The notes under the pieces are model-generated. The model was not told where the DNA came from and did no database searches. It saw only the letters and a list, made by a program, of their open reading frames with translations. The translations under genes were made by a program, and so were the position numbers. A stretch of DNA of 64,000 bases from Cladopsammia gracilis. Its lineage: Eukaryota > Cnidaria > Anthozoa > Scleractinia > Dendrophylliidae. Of the stretch, positions 38,101 to 50,830 are shown piece by piece (within the stretch, counting starts at the first letter, position 1; each line of letters starts with the position of its first letter). The DNA lies in assembly GCA_022457155.1 (NCBI GenBank), contig JAJGOT010000208.1, forward strand, positions 582,001-646,000, read 5' to 3'.

Positions 38101-41100
38101 ATGTATCTAGAGCCCTACATCATTGGCCCAATATTAATATAGCCAGAGCCCAACTTCATTGACCCAATATTAATGTAGCCAGAGCCCTACATCATTAGCC
38201 CAATATTAATATAGCCAGAGCGCAACTTCATTGGCCCAATATTAATGCAGCTAGAGCCCTACATCATTGGCCCAATATTAATGTAGCCAGAGTCCAGCTT
38301 CATTGGCCCAATATTCGGGTAGCCAGAGCCCTACATCATTGGCCCAATATTAATGTAGCCAGAGCCTTACATAATTGGCCCAATATTAATGCAGCCAGAA
38401 CCCTACAGCATTGGGCCTGGCGCACGCTACTTGTGTACACGAGCGTAACACCGTGCTTATGCACCAATTCACGCTCTGTGAAAGGCACGGATATACGCAA
38501 AAGCACACGAGAAAAAAACATAAAAGGCACAGACTAGGCACAGGTTCGGCACGTTTTACAGAATGCTTAGGCACAGTTTAGGCACAGCTTAGGCACAGTT
38601 TACGCCCATTTAGGCACGTTTTTCGGAAACGTTATATTTAACTCGTCCGAAGGCAAGCCGTACGAAAATTCTCGTCGAGTGACCAGCCAGATTCAGTCCG
38701 TAAAAAATATGGTTATCAGCGAGAATCGAAAGTGACAAGTCATAGTAATAATTCGGCTGACACGAGCAAGACAAACAAACGAGAATTGAGCGAGAACAGC
38801 AAGACATAATAATAATAAAACGTGATAAATGTGACTTTCCACGGGAAAACGTACACTAAACAGTTATCTGTTAAACGGCCTAAAAGCGTTTGATCGCAGT
38901 TCGGAAACTGCGTTAAAATGGTTTAGGAAAGCATTAGAAGCGTTGGAAAAACCGTTCGAATTTTCATCCATGCCGTTTGAAGCGTTTATAAAAAAAGCGT
39001 ACAAAACTTTTTTCCAGGCCGTTGACGCGTTGAAAGCGTTAGGAAAGTCGTTCAAATTATTCGTTCGGTCCACAGAGTTTAATACTTTACAAAAGTCGTT
39101 TGAACAAAACATTTCAACAGCAGTTTTAAGGCTTTCCTTCTCTGTAGTTTGATTTGACTTCTTCGTTCTTTGTTCTCGTGAATATTCGACAAAATATCGC
39201 CGACATTTCGAGAGTACTTTCGCATCGTTCTCATGGTAACTCGCACACGAAAATTCGCAAAGCAAATTAAAAAAAAGAAGCGAATTTTTAGAAATTTCGC
39301 TGAAACGAAACGAACACCGGTGAACTTTCCTGCCGAAAATACAAAGTGTTGCAGCGCCAGTTCGTTTAAACAAAGATTGTTTGGTATAAAACGCGTCGTG
39401 AACTTAAATATTTGAAGAAAACGTGATATAAATCTATCTTTCTGTTTTAACAATTCGAAATTAGCGTTGTTTTCCGCTTTGTAATCATTGTTACTCAACT
39501 GGTGCACTGATTCTTTTTGGAGACAGATCTTTTTGTCAATAAACACGCAAATATGTGATCTGCACAGTTTTGACATCAGGTTATGCTAATTTATTGCTGA
39601 AATTTGACCAACTTGTGAAAACACCGGACAGCTCATCCGATGAATAAAATGACCCATTCCGTTTTATAAATCCAAATCGAATGATAAAACTCCAAAACGT
39701 CAATTTGTCCGAACAACTTTTTGAATGTTTGGCAGTATTTATCCAAAGCCGATGACCGAATGGTCAGAAACTACATCTGTACTAAATACAAGTACTATTC
39801 TACATCTCCAAACGGCTGGGAAAGCGGCAGTGCGGGAAGAATACAATTAAACACGATTACTGATTTCCCGCCGTCGCTTTCACTTGGAGAAAAAATAATT
39901 CGTTGCATGAGAACAATCTTGCAATTTATCGTCATAACAATGTGTGACCAAAAAGCGCTGTGACACGAGCAAGATGAAAATAATGTTTCCCGGGAATATT
40001 TACATAACGCCGTTCAAAGGCACAATTTAGCCCCGAATTAAGGCACAATTTAGGCACAGCTTAGGCACTGCTTAGGCACTGCTTAGGCACTGCTTAGGCA
40101 CTGCTTAGGCACAGCTTAGGCATAAAAAAAAAGCTAGACATGCACACTTCATGCACAACTTGGGCACACTTTATGCGCAACTTGTTCGTGCCAAGGCACA
40201 CTGTAGAATCCGTAATTCGATCCTACGTACAACGAAACGTATTTTTATGTAAAATAAACGCTGTCTAGGATTTTCCAAATTGAAAATTGTCACCCCAGGA
40301 AATAAGCTGAACTTATGAGCACTTCAAAAGTCTTTTTGTTTTTTAACATAAGAAACGGAGCTAAAACCAAATCGATTTTGAAAATTTTCGACCAGGCTGT
40401 TTTTGTAGGTACGTAATATTAGGTTACCTTGCTGCAAATTGCTATAAATTTGTTATTTTTCGATCATTTAAAGTCATTCTTAAAATACATAATGCTCATT
40501 AGCTATTAACTTTAATTGCAAAAGAAAAAATGCCTACATATCATCAAAGCGGAGAAATTATGAATTGTGCCAGGTTAGACTGTAAATGTTACGCGTAGTG
40601 TCCAAAATGGCCTCATTTTTGGTGACTATTGTAAAATTTTCTTTTAGAGTGATTTTACTTCATCTGTGAAATAGTTAGTAGAATAGTACGCACTTTTAGA
40701 CTATAATTCCTTTGTTTTCTTTTGTTTAATTTTGACTATCACACACTAATTGTTAGATAGTGTTTCACAGATGAAGTAAAATCACTCTATTCAACCCTAT
40801 ATGCAAAACTAAAATTGTTCACAGGGAAGACATTAATGAACTTTAGTTTTTTACCAAATCTCAACCTAAACTGAATTTTAATAATTTCAGAAGAGCTAAA
40901 TTAAGTGTGAATTTTAGCCATGTACACCAGTAGCGTGCGCCAGGCCATTTCAATCATCACGACCTAACTTCTCTCCTCTGTAACTTTTTGTCACATTACA
41001 TTTACATTCAATGAATGGTAATACAAGTTTGTATTTTTGTTTGGCAAACTTTCAAAGGGAGCTTGGTACACGTGAATACAGTGTATTTATTTCATACTTA

Positions 41101-44100
41101 GTTAGATTTTCTATTGAAATTTGGCATGTGAAAACCCCCGTTCGGTGTTCGCAGCCAATCTAGAATGGCTAAATGACTTTCTCACACGTGAAAGAAGCGT
41201 TTCATTCAATCACAAATCTCAGTATGTATAAAATAAACAAGTTACGACATGGGCAGTCCTTTGTACGGTATTTATGCACTCGTGGTTTGTATCAGAAATC
41301 TCACTCGCTCACAAATCCTCGCTCGTTCGATTTCTGATACAAACCAACTCGTATAGTACCGGGTAATACATATTTCTTTCAAAGAAGGATGACAAATGCA
41401 TTTTATTTGTCTTTTCAGGAGTTAGGCACTCCAAGTGACAAAATTTGGCCAGGACCTCCATCTTACTCGGAACTTCCAGCAGTTAAAAAGGTAAAGATAA
41501 ACTGCGAAACAGTCGGGTTGTTTTTTTTTCGCTGCTCGCTCGCAAAGGCATGAAGTGCCGAAAGCGTCGAAAGCGTGGATCCCCAGTCTCACTCTCTGTA
41601 TGCACATTCATTCCAGACCTTTTGTTCAAAGACCGCACGCATTCTTATGGCCAATGCAAAAAATATGACTGTTTTGCAATCTAAGGTAAAGAACAATAGT
41701 ATTTTCTATCACTTACATGTACATGTATACTTCGATAGATCAATGCTGCAGTTCTTTATCAGTTGATGCTACAATAATGGTATCATTATAAGCAGTGAAA
41801 CAACTTCCAACCATTTCTCTTTCAGATGACTTTCACAGAATATCCTTTCAACAACTTGAGAAATAAGTTTGGCGCTTATTTAACAGACAAGGGCTTTGAT
41901 TTGTTAAACAGGTGGGTACTGATCAGTCTACTGTTATTTTGTAAGTTAACGTAAGTTTGTGGTTGGCAGTTAAAGCAGTTCTTCTTGCTGTTTTTGTGCT
42001 GTGCACTAAAATCCAACCTGTTGCATTGCTTCCAAAAATTGAAGTAAACAACGTGATGAATTCAGTGTAATCTTTTTGTTCGCTAGGTTTCTGACATACG
42101 ACCCCAAGAGAAGGATAGCTGCTGTCGATGCCCTCAATCATGAATATTTCAATGTAAGGACTGTCTGAAGTATCTTTTTGCCTTTTTCAATGTAACTTCC
42201 TGACTGGGCTTCATAGCCATCTGTGGGAATTTCGTGGATTTAATTCTCTTTGAAGCCTGAATTTTTTTCCAGGCTCTTTTAATGATATGGTACTTTTGTC
42301 TCGAGTTCTTTTTATTAAATACCCACAGTTCATTTTTATGATTTATTTATTATGTCCACATTCAAGAGGTTTTCAATTGAGTGTCGAAAATTATTTTGCG
42401 ATTGCTCTGGTTTTGTATTGTCATGCTTTGCGATTGGCTAAAAATTGTCGCGCCACTCTCTCGACCAATCAGAAGGAAAACTGAAACCCAATTAAGAATT
42501 GTTTGCTGGCATTTTCCCGCGCTTGGCGGCGGCTACATGTATTTGCTTGAGTTCTGATTGGTTTATTGGATTGTTTACGACTGCTGTGATTGGCCAGAGT
42601 AATTACTTTGGTTTTGGTTTTACGACACTCAATTGAAAACCGCTCTGTGACACTTTGTGATTGGTTGAAACAACTCGCATTGTAACTTTCTCAACCAATC
42701 AGAAGTAAAACCAAAACCAATCGTGACTTGCTTGTACGCGTTTTCCCGCGCTTGGCGCCGGCGACATGTATTTGCTTTCAGTTCTGATTGGTTCATTGGA
42801 TTTTTGTGCATCTGTTGTGAATGTTCAGTGTGATGAACTGCATATTTCAGCGATTAAGTGTAATGCACAACTCGAAAGATGTTCATTTCACCGTGCAATC
42901 GCCAGGACTAAACATTTGTTCTCTTACCCCACCCTCCTTAGGAGTCACCCCTACCAGTGGACCCGTCCATGTTCCCCACATGGCCTGCCAAGAGTGAGAT
43001 GGCGAAGAGACCCAAGAAAAAGGATGTAGAACACAGCCCCCAAGCCCCGCAGGGTGGGGCTATGTTTGCTAAGCTGGTGAGTAGTGGTATTGAAACGATA
43101 GAAAAGCCCGGAGCATACGAGAGCGAGAGTTGACGAGAGCTCAAACTCTTTGAGAGCGCACCGGAGTCAATAAGAGTGCCTGAGAGTTGGGTCAAACGAG
43201 AGAGAGAAATGAGTAGTGGTAGTGAAACGATAGTAAAGCCCGGGCTAAATGAGAGCGAGAGTAACGAGAGCTCAAACTCTTTGAGAGCGCTCCAGAGTCA
43301 ATAAGAGTGCCTGACAGTTGGGGTGAAACGAGAGAAAGAAGTGACCAGGGTTCAAACTCTTTAAGAGTGCACGAGATTCAGTAAGAGTGCTTGGGAGTTG
43401 AGGCCAGATGAGAGCGGGAATTGACGAGAGTTCACACTTTTTGAGAGCGCACGAGAGTCAGTAAGAGTGCTTGAGATTTGAGGCCAGTTCACACTTTTTG
43501 AGTGCGCACAAGCGTTAATAAGAGTGCTTGAGGGTTCAGGCCAGACGAGGGCGAGAGTTGACGCGAGTTCACACTTTTTGAGAGAGCACGAGAGTCTTTA
43601 AGAGTGCTTGAGAGTTGAGGCCAGACCAGAGTGAGAGTTGACGAGAGTTCACACTTTTTGAGACCGCAGGAGAGTCAACTAAAGAGTGCTCGAGAGTTGA
43701 GGGCAAATGAGAGCGAGAATTAACAAGAGTTCACACTTTTTGAGAGCGCAAAAGAGTTAATAAGAGTGCTTGAGAGTCGAGGCCAGACGAGGGCGAGAGT
43801 TGACAAATGTTCACACTTTTTGAGAGCGCAAAAGAGTTAATAAGAGTGCTTGAGAGTCGAGGCCAGACCAGAGTGAGAGTTGACGAGAATTCAAACTCTT
43901 TGAGAGCGCACCGGAATCAATGAGAGTGCTCGAGGGATGAGGCCAAACGAGAGCGAGTGTTTGAACTTCCCATTGATACCAAAAAGTGAAAAATTGAGCG
44001 GATTCAAACTCTCCAAGAGCGCCAAGAGTCACTGACAGCATGCGAGAGGCCAAAGGGGAGCAAGCTAAGAGTTTGAACTCTTGTCAACTCTCGCTGGTGC

Positions 44101-44471
44101 GTGACATTTGTTCCACAACCAGGACTGCAATTTGAGATAGGTTTGTCCTGAAAGGGAGCAGAAAATTAAATTTTAATCGCAAAATCCAAATTCAGATTTC
44201 CTAAGAGGAAACCAACTCAAGTTTACTTCTAGCCTTGATTTGTTTTAGAGGACGCAGTCCTTGAATTCTGATAGGTCAGTCCATCCCCACGAAAGTATGC
44301 AAATAAGCGCAGTTGGCGCTTCGCGTTATTAGCTACAAACATGCAAACAAGCGGTGTTTTTTTTGTTGACAGGCCGACGAGGGAGACAGCGGAAATGGCA
44401 GCCAAGGGTTCAGACTTCAAACTTCAAAGAAAGGTTCTGCTGCAGTGGTGGGATTCACTCTGAAGTTTTAA
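35166..44471 (+). CDS. CDK11: CDK11 (PITSLRE) kinase, copy B, 3' half
   Basis: The same exons as copy A: 35166-35271, 35772-35893, 36069-36176, 36924-37040, 41419-41490, 41826-41911, 42087-42153, 42942-43076 and 44373-44471, all with matching lengths, phases and splice sites. [25 protein letters not shown] and the GFTLKF terminus are intact, with no stop or shift. The exons for the glycine loop, the active-site lysine and the N-terminus are absent: homology begins in the intron just before the SINE at 27580, and unrelated DNA lies upstream. As it stands this copy has no start and no ATP-binding lobe. It would be expressed only if joined to other exons, for example by read-through or trans-splicing, for which there is no evidence. 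Confidence 0.88.
37277..38414. repeat. 36-bp minisatellite in CDK11 intron, copy B
   Basis: About 31 units of the same two alternating subtypes as in copy A, interrupted by short variants such as CCCAATATTCAGGTA. The right end abuts the inverted end of the TIR element. Confidence 0.9.
38414..40946. mobile_element. 2.5-kb element with 18-28 bp terminal inverted repeats, most complete copy
   Basis: Starts GGCCTGGCGCACGCTACT and ends with its reverse complement; a further TGTACA is shared with one mismatch. Clusters of TTAGGCACAG direct repeats lie near both ends (38535-38615 and 40015-40120). Short open frames occur on both strands (longest minus-strand frame 38864-39373), but no transposase signature was recognised. 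Copies A and C keep only the right part. Confidence 0.6.
40647..40787. mobile_element. 141-bp MITE with TA target duplication, specific to copy B
   Basis: Inverted ends GAGTGATTTTACTTCATCTG and its complement are flanked by TA on both sides. Copy A shows the empty site (cttttattcaacc, about 8840). This fits Tc1/mariner-type non-autonomous elements. It is nested in the 2.5-kb TIR element. Confidence 0.85.
41263..41368. mobile_element. Foldback insertion specific to copy B
   Basis: Arms CTCGTGGTTTGTATCAGAAATC... and its inverted copy GATTTCTGATACAAACC. Copy A lacks this block between ctttg and tgcattttatttgtc just before the ELGTP exon. The insertion extends a little further, to about 41395. 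Confidence 0.6.
42368..42641. mobile_element. 274-bp foldback shared with copy A
   Basis: Positional equivalent of 11385-11658 with the same GGTTTTCAATTGAGTGTCG inverted ends. Confidence 0.7.
43085..44095. repeat. About 80-bp minisatellite in last CDK11 intron, copy B
   Basis: Roughly 11 imperfect units of the family at 12600-13250. Here a larger block including AGTGGTATTGAAACGATAG is also repeated (43080 and 43213). Confidence 0.8.
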
Positions 44472-44537
44472 GCGCTGCATCTACTATTAAAGAATCACTT
44501 TATATTCAACTGTAAATAGCTTTCCTTGTTGGAGTAA

Positions 44538-44543
44538 AATAAA
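44538..44543 (+). terminator. Polyadenylation signal of CDK11 copy B
   Basis: AATAAA 67 bases after the stop codon, equivalent to the copy A signal; a 22-base segment between stop and signal has been lost here. Confidence 0.65.
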
Positions 44544-45400
44544 GAGGGTTTTTTATGTAATTGGTATGCGGACTCGTGTTAACTGAACACAAGATCCATT
44601 CTCGTATATAGCAAACAAACAATCTTACCTTAAGTGTGAACTTCTAAGTAAATCAACCAAGATTTAGCCAAATAAACCACTTTGTTGCTTCCGCAAAAAG
44701 CAAATGTCCTAACTTCACAAAAAGCGGGACGAAGTGAATAAACATTCCAGTTGTCATAGAGATGTCTTGCGTCATAGTTGACTTACCAGTGATTCAAGCT
44801 CGCGCATTTGTGCGCGCGCGATCTTGTCTTCAATAGAAAATTCAAATGAAAATTGCAAATGGTTGAAAATAAATCATGATTTACTGCAGAAAATTATCAT
44901 TATTAGATAGTTTCATGTCTATCCAGCTCCAGCCGCCCAGTGTGGAAACACTCTTAAACACTCTAAACCAATTGATTCATTTTTGGAACTATCAACACAT
45001 GCAGCGATTCACAAGGTAACGAATTCTGTGCGCAGCAAAATTAGTTCTATTTTCATTCTATTACATTCGTCCTGATTTCCTGACGTTCAAAATTGTTTCT
45101 TTCAATATACGTAGAATAACGTAGAATAACCATTTATAGTTAGTCATGCAGTCTTTCTTTGTTCAACCGAACTCACGCGGCCTGTTAAATGCGGCCGTCA
45201 ATTTCGTTACTTAACGTGTAATTTGAATTGCGCGTACCGAAGGAGGAATGGCGCTAGGCCATGTACGCAATCAGAATTCGCTTTCCCTGTTTCACTGCCT
45301 TTTCATTTCTTTAAAATTATTATTAAAGTAGCATAGAATACAATAGACAAAGTATGGACAAAATATGATGATTACCTACTCCTAGCAACCTCGTCTCTAG

Positions 45401-45568
45401 GTGCCGAAAAAGCGCAGGAATACAGAGAGTACGGGCGTCGTGGAAAAGAGGCTAAAGGTCTTCTCTTTCAGTGTATCTGCCCCACAATTCCATGCGCACT
45501 ATGCTAAAAAAGGAGTGAAATTAGTGACGCCTGAGGACGGAACAGTTTCCTCGGACAAAAGCTGTAAT
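45401..45568 (+). pseudogene. Unidentified exon, copy B, donor lost
   Basis: Homologous to 20515-20682, same length and frame. The base after the exon changes from GTGAGT to CTGAGA, exactly where homology with copy A ends, so this exon can no longer splice at its old donor. It marks the right breakpoint of copy B. Confidence 0.5.
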
Positions 45569-45622
45569 CTGAGAGCCCTTCTTTTTAGAAGGGGAGACAA
45601 CGACTTCGAATAACTTCGCTAA

Positions 45623-45679
45623 ATGGCGTCGGAATGGCTTCAAATTCGGTACAAGACACAAGTATGCGATACATTTGAG
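45623..45679 (+). CDS. Possible first coding exon of an unknown gene
   Basis: ATG in AAATGGCG context begins MASEWLQIRYKTQVCDTFE, followed directly by a good donor GAG|GTAGGT in phase 0. No continuation exon was identified. CDK11 copy C exon 1 begins 740 bases downstream. Confidence 0.25.
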
Positions 45680-47034
45680 GTAGGTAAACTTTATTTCAAA
45701 ATAGATAGTTATTTACCCAATTTTAGAGAATCCGTGATTTTCCCATACATTTCTCTATATACACAAGCTGGCGCATACACCACGTATGTAAAGTCGGCCG
45801 CCCGAAGGGCCCTCAAAAACACATCAGAAAGACGAATTTTGAGCTTGGGAAGCCTGTGCGTTGCCCTTAATCACAGACAATCATACCTTATTTTATTTTC
45901 GGTTCTTGTAATTTCGCTTTATTGTTCAATTTTCACGGTTTACAGTAGCAATTGACGAGAAAAAACAACTGTCATTTGATCTCATTTTGCAGTGCTCATG
46001 AAAAAAAGTCCATTCACCGTTTACGGGTCTGTAGCCAAATCACGTTTCACGAGGAAAAAAAGTAGCCATTTCACAATTCACGGGAAAAAAAGGCCTTTCA
46101 CGGATCACGAAAAAACCCTTTACCACCCTCTAAATCTGTTTCGCGTTTCCTGCGGAAATAACTTGCGTGGAAACTGGAACCAAAATTACAGATTCTGAAC
46201 TCGCGGGTTATTCCCGCGGAACTTAGCGACCGCCCATAAAAAACCGAAAGGAAACACGGGAATGAACGAAAAACATAATGGCGGCATTGTAGGTTAGATG
46301 TTTCGAATGTGAATTCGAGGTTGAAACGTTCGAAGTACAACTTTGTGGGAAGAGTTTTTAGGATATTATATGTCTTATATCACTGTAAAACATTTTGGCT
46401 TCCAATATTTTACGTGCGATGGCTTCAAACCCACACAAATGGTTCCGAAAGAGACCTGCAGATGAAGGCATCGATCTAGAAGAACCGACAACTCCAGTCG
46501 GATGACACGCCGGAAGATTTCAAAATAAAAACTCTCGATGAAATTCTACAGGAGAAGCGAAGGCGGATAGAAAAGGACGATGAACTGGAAGAGGAAACAT
46601 CCGAGGGAAATTCGAAGATTGCGAGCCCTGCGGCTACAGGAAAACGAGAATCAAGAACGTCGTCGTCGAAACAAGGATCTCCTCTGGAAGGTGGAAGTGA
46701 AATTATCCATCAGCTGAGTCCCGAACAACTTAGCTTGTCTCCAAGTAAGAAATTATTGAAATTATATATTTAAGCTGAATGCTACTATATCAGTGTGTTG
46801 CAATTATTGAATGTGATACTCAACACTTATTGTTTTTTGAATGTACAGTGTAATGTATCAGTCAGTTCCAGAATAATGTAATCCCCCCTAGCAATGGTAT
46901 CTGGTCACCTCGCCACCAGGGAGTCTCGCTTCCAACGAACTCACAACCAAGAGAAGTCACCTCACCACCAAGCAAAGTCTAGATTTCTTTAACACTAAAC
47001 AACATACATTGTACACTGAAGAATCGAAATTCAG

Positions 47035-47773
47035 GGCCTGTTTGTATGGAGAAAAGTTGGCCCGGGTAGGAGGGTCTCTCGAGCTACCCTGGGCGAGCCA
47101 AGTTTTCATACTTTCCCTTACAAAACGCGGCGAACTGTTTATATGAGAATCTCAAAGTTGGCTCGGCTAGCTGGTCACCCTTTTTCAATGGCGGGGTGAC
47201 CCGGCAGGCCGAGCCAACTTTTTCTCATATAACTGGTTTGGCTTGGCTAACCAGGCCAACTTGGTCAGCTATAGATAATCTGGGCATGTGCAGGCTACAG
47301 CTGTAGTTGCAGCCATGCTCTGTCACACATGACCAGTAATCCACAAGACTGAAATGAACATTTGAATATTTCTTTGTATAAACGTCCGAGATTTAAATGA
47401 AACCTTGAAGATCTCTCTGGAAAACACTTTGAAAGTCACAAGTAAACGCAAAAATAACTTCGCTACATGCATAAAAGTCCTAATATTGTTTGGATATGTA
47501 ACACTTCAAATAAAATGATCAGTTTTGTTGCTCTTTATTTAAGAAAATGTGCCAAAATTCTCAGGGGAATTCCGAATCTTGGGAGTGAATTTACAAAACT
47601 GCTGCGTAAACTTGAAAACTCCATTCAAATTTTCAAAAATACTGGTCACGCGTGATGGAGCAGGGACAGCTTTTGGCTCGGTCAGGCGAGACACCTTTTT
47701 TGTCATGCGAACGCTCGGTAAGACTGGCGGGTGACCCTCCTACCCGGGCCAATTTTTCTCCTTATAAACATTG
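47035..47773. mobile_element. TIR element in intron 1 of CDK11 copy C
   Basis: Left end ATGGAGAAAAGTTGGCCCGG with GTAGGAGGGTC; the right end is the inverted GACCCTCC, TACCCGGGCC and AATTTTTCTCC. Internal sub-repeats AAAAGTTGGC / GCCAACTTTTT recur. About 740 bp, non-coding. Confidence 0.6.
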
Positions 47774-48199
47774 TGTCCTTTTAACTTGAACTTACTTGCA
47801 AACTATCAAACCCACATACTTCATACAACAAAACATGTCTCCAATACATAACTACAGGGATTGAACCTTCAGCTAAGGTTTAAGGGGACATTTTTCATTT
47901 CAGAGGGACAATAACTGTAAACCCAATTGACAACCACCATTTTGAATTAATTTTCCCTGCAACACAAACCATTAGCATACATGACAAAAAGATGTTTCAG
48001 TTTGCAATGCATTGGCGATTTTGAATCACATGGCTTTTTCTAAATTTTCTCGATTTGAGAGAGAGCCTTTTTAATACAGCGAAATCAACAGTACAAACAG
48101 CAAAAAATGTTTTCTTAATGTTTTTGGAATCAAAGACTTTCTTGTATCTTTTTTATAGGCCATTTTCTGAACAGATGTTCAAGGGGACTGATTGTCCCC

Positions 48200-49032
48200 T
48201 TGTTTGTGTCCGGGCGAGTCACCAAACGAGCAAGACCGGCCCTGTCGCGTGCCAGACAAAACACAAGTTCACATAACCCGCCGCCGGCAACAGCACGCCA
48301 GGACGACGATGGAGATGACGATGAAATGTCTGTTCCTTCTGTATCCGACTATGAGGACGCCATCTCCGACGCTGCCTCTTCTGCGGCGGATATTCTGCAG
48401 GCAACACCTCGGCCAGCGCTTTCAGTGAAGACCAGCTGTCCGTAATTAGGAAAACGGTGCAGACATCCATCCGAGCAGCCATGGCTGAACGACCCGGAGT
48501 TCAGCACGCACAACCCCAGTTGCCACCGTTTGTCCACAGCACTCCGCCTTACAGGGCCAGCGGCGTAGCCACCCCATTGGGCCTACGGGGTGAGTACATT
48601 GACTTCTGTTTACTTCTCCCCGATTCGGTGCAGTCCCAGGTTCCCGATATCCAGTTTCGGATCGCGGACTCGTCCCCAGGCCCCATGGGTACTCCTATCA
48701 CCATGGTGCGGAAACGAAGGGCCCAAATCGACAGTTTCCATAAATGGATTGATGCCTTCACCATCTTTATGATGGTGATAGTGACGGCCTATCCCCGTAG
48801 ATCTAAGGAACTATTACGTTACATGCAAATAATCAGCCTGGCCGTCACAAAATTTAGGGGATTTGCATGGCTCTCGTATGATGAGCAATTCCGTCGCCGA
48901 GCGGCTCGTGACCTCACCCTAAGTTGGGATCAGATCGACCTGTGGGCTATCACCTTCTCTGGATTGGCCAAGCCTCACTGCCCTCACTGCTCGAGTTCCA
49001 CACCACCTCCAGGGAGATTGCCCCGAAGCTGA
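48200..49032 (+). pseudogene. DIRS-like Gag
   Basis: Two overlapping frames, 48200-48445 and 48457-49032, read as one protein with a shift near 48420. The first part is acidic (DDDGDDDE), the second has VQTSIRAAM and the helical block SFHKWIDAFTIFMMV, YDEQFRRRAA and WDQIDLWAI found in Gag-like proteins of DIRS elements. The RT frame overlaps its end (48924). Confidence 0.6.
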
Positions 49033-50830
49033 CCCGTCCAGGTGCCCTCGCAGGAGTAACTCCTACTGCTATGACTTTAACAGGCCTTCCGGGTGTTCTC
49101 GCCAATCCAAATGTCAGTACCCTCACATCTGCAGCCGGTGTAGTTCCAACAGCCATTCCTCCTCCACCTGTCCACAGCGGTCCAACAGCGGCAGTGCCAA
49201 ACACACCAACATCGGCGACCGGAGCAGAAAGTAGCAAGCCTTTGGTTTCTACCCCAATAGACATTCATCGCCTCCAATATGAACTATTGCATCATCCTAA
49301 CCGTTCTTTTGTTAATTCTTTAATTCATACTCTAAGATTTGGCGCTCGCATCGGGTATACTGGCCCTCAACAATCCCGCGTATCGCGTAATTTAGTATCA
49401 GCCTCCCAGCATCCTGAAGTAGTCTCGTGTAATATAACTAAAGAAATCCAGTCGGGCAGGGTTGCGGGCCCCTATGTTTCCCCACCCCTCCCCAACCTCC
49501 AATGTCACCCAGTGGGTGTGGTCCCTAAGAAACGTTCCTCGCAATGGCGAACCATTTACCACCTTTCCTACCCAGAGGGGGATAGCATCAACGACCACAT
49601 ACCAAAGGAGTTATATTCCCTTAACTATGTCCGGGTGGATGATACCATACGCATCCTGCAAACCCTAGGTCCTGGCTCTTTCATGGCCAAGACGGATTTA
49701 AACTCCGCTTTCCGCCTCATCCCTATTCACCCAGATGATTGGAACCTTTTGGGGATTTACTGGCAATCGAAGTTTTATGTCGACCTCTACCTCCCGTTTG
49801 GGCTCCGAAGGGCCTCGTATATATTTAACCAGTTATCTGACGCCCTGGAGTGGATCCTTAAACATAATTATGGCGTTAAAAATGTCATCCATATTCTGGA
49901 TGATTTCTTCATAGCCGAATCCTCCGAATTGCATTGCCTCCTTAGTTTTAGCTCTTTGCTTCGCGCGTTCATGTTAGTTAAGGCCCCAGTAGTCGCATCC
50001 AAAACGTTAGGCCCCTCCCAAGTTCTCGAATTCATGGGCATTGTTCTAGATAGCGTTCGCATGGAAGCCCGCCTACCTGACGACAAGCTTTCTAGGATAA
50101 AAGATATGCTCCAGTCGTTCACATCCCGCCGATCCGCACGGCTGGTGGAACTTCAGTCTCTAATTGGCACATTACAGTTTGCCTGAAAGGTGGTTGTTCC
50201 CGGAAGAACCTTCCTCCAGCGCATTATTAATCTCACCGGGGGTGTCCCTAGCCGTTTCCACCACGTGCGTTTAAACAGAGAATTTTTTAGGGACATAGCC
50301 ATGTGGAGAGAATTTATCTCCTCATGGAATGGGAGAACCTTTTTCTTAGATTCCACCCTCACCCCTACACCTGATCTCGAACTTTATACTGATGCGGCAA
50401 GCACAGTCGGGTTCGCGGGGTATTTCCGGGGTAAATGGTTTCAAGGAAAGTGGCCGGCCCACCTTCGCATAAACAAAGATCTGGGTATCAGCATTGAATG
50501 GCAGGAACTATTTCCCATTGTGGTTGCCTGAGCCATATGGCACCCCCATTTTGCCAGGAAGCGCCTGTAGTTCTGGTGTGACAATGAAACAGTGGTCGCG
50601 ATAATTAATTCGGGCCATTCCAAGGCCCCCCGCATCATGGACTTGGTATGACATTTAGTCCTCCTGTCCATGAAGCACAACTTCCTTATTAGAGCTCAGC
50701 ATGTCCCTGGGGTTTCTAATGCTATCGCCGACTCCCTCTCCCGTTTTCAGGTGCAGCATTTCAGGGACCTAGCTCCCCACGCAGACCCTCACCCCTGTAC
50801 CATCCTGCCTTCCCTTCTGACCCTTTGAAG
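48924..50830 (+). pseudogene. DIRS-like reverse transcriptase and RNase H
   Basis: The open part 48924-50186 contains GRVAGPY, LQCHPVGVVPKK, WRTIYHLSYPEGDSIND, FMAKTDLNSAFRLIPI, the catalytic ILDDFF, and LEFMGIVLDS, all typical of DIRS RT. It ends FA followed by TGA where relatives carry FAC. RNase H continues in frame (LELYTDAAS, WCDNETVVAIINSGHS, VSNAIADSLSRF) but with further stops at 50529-50531 (TGA), in RL*FWCDN (TAG) and in LV*HLVLLS (TGA). The enzyme is inactive as encoded. Confidence 0.85.
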
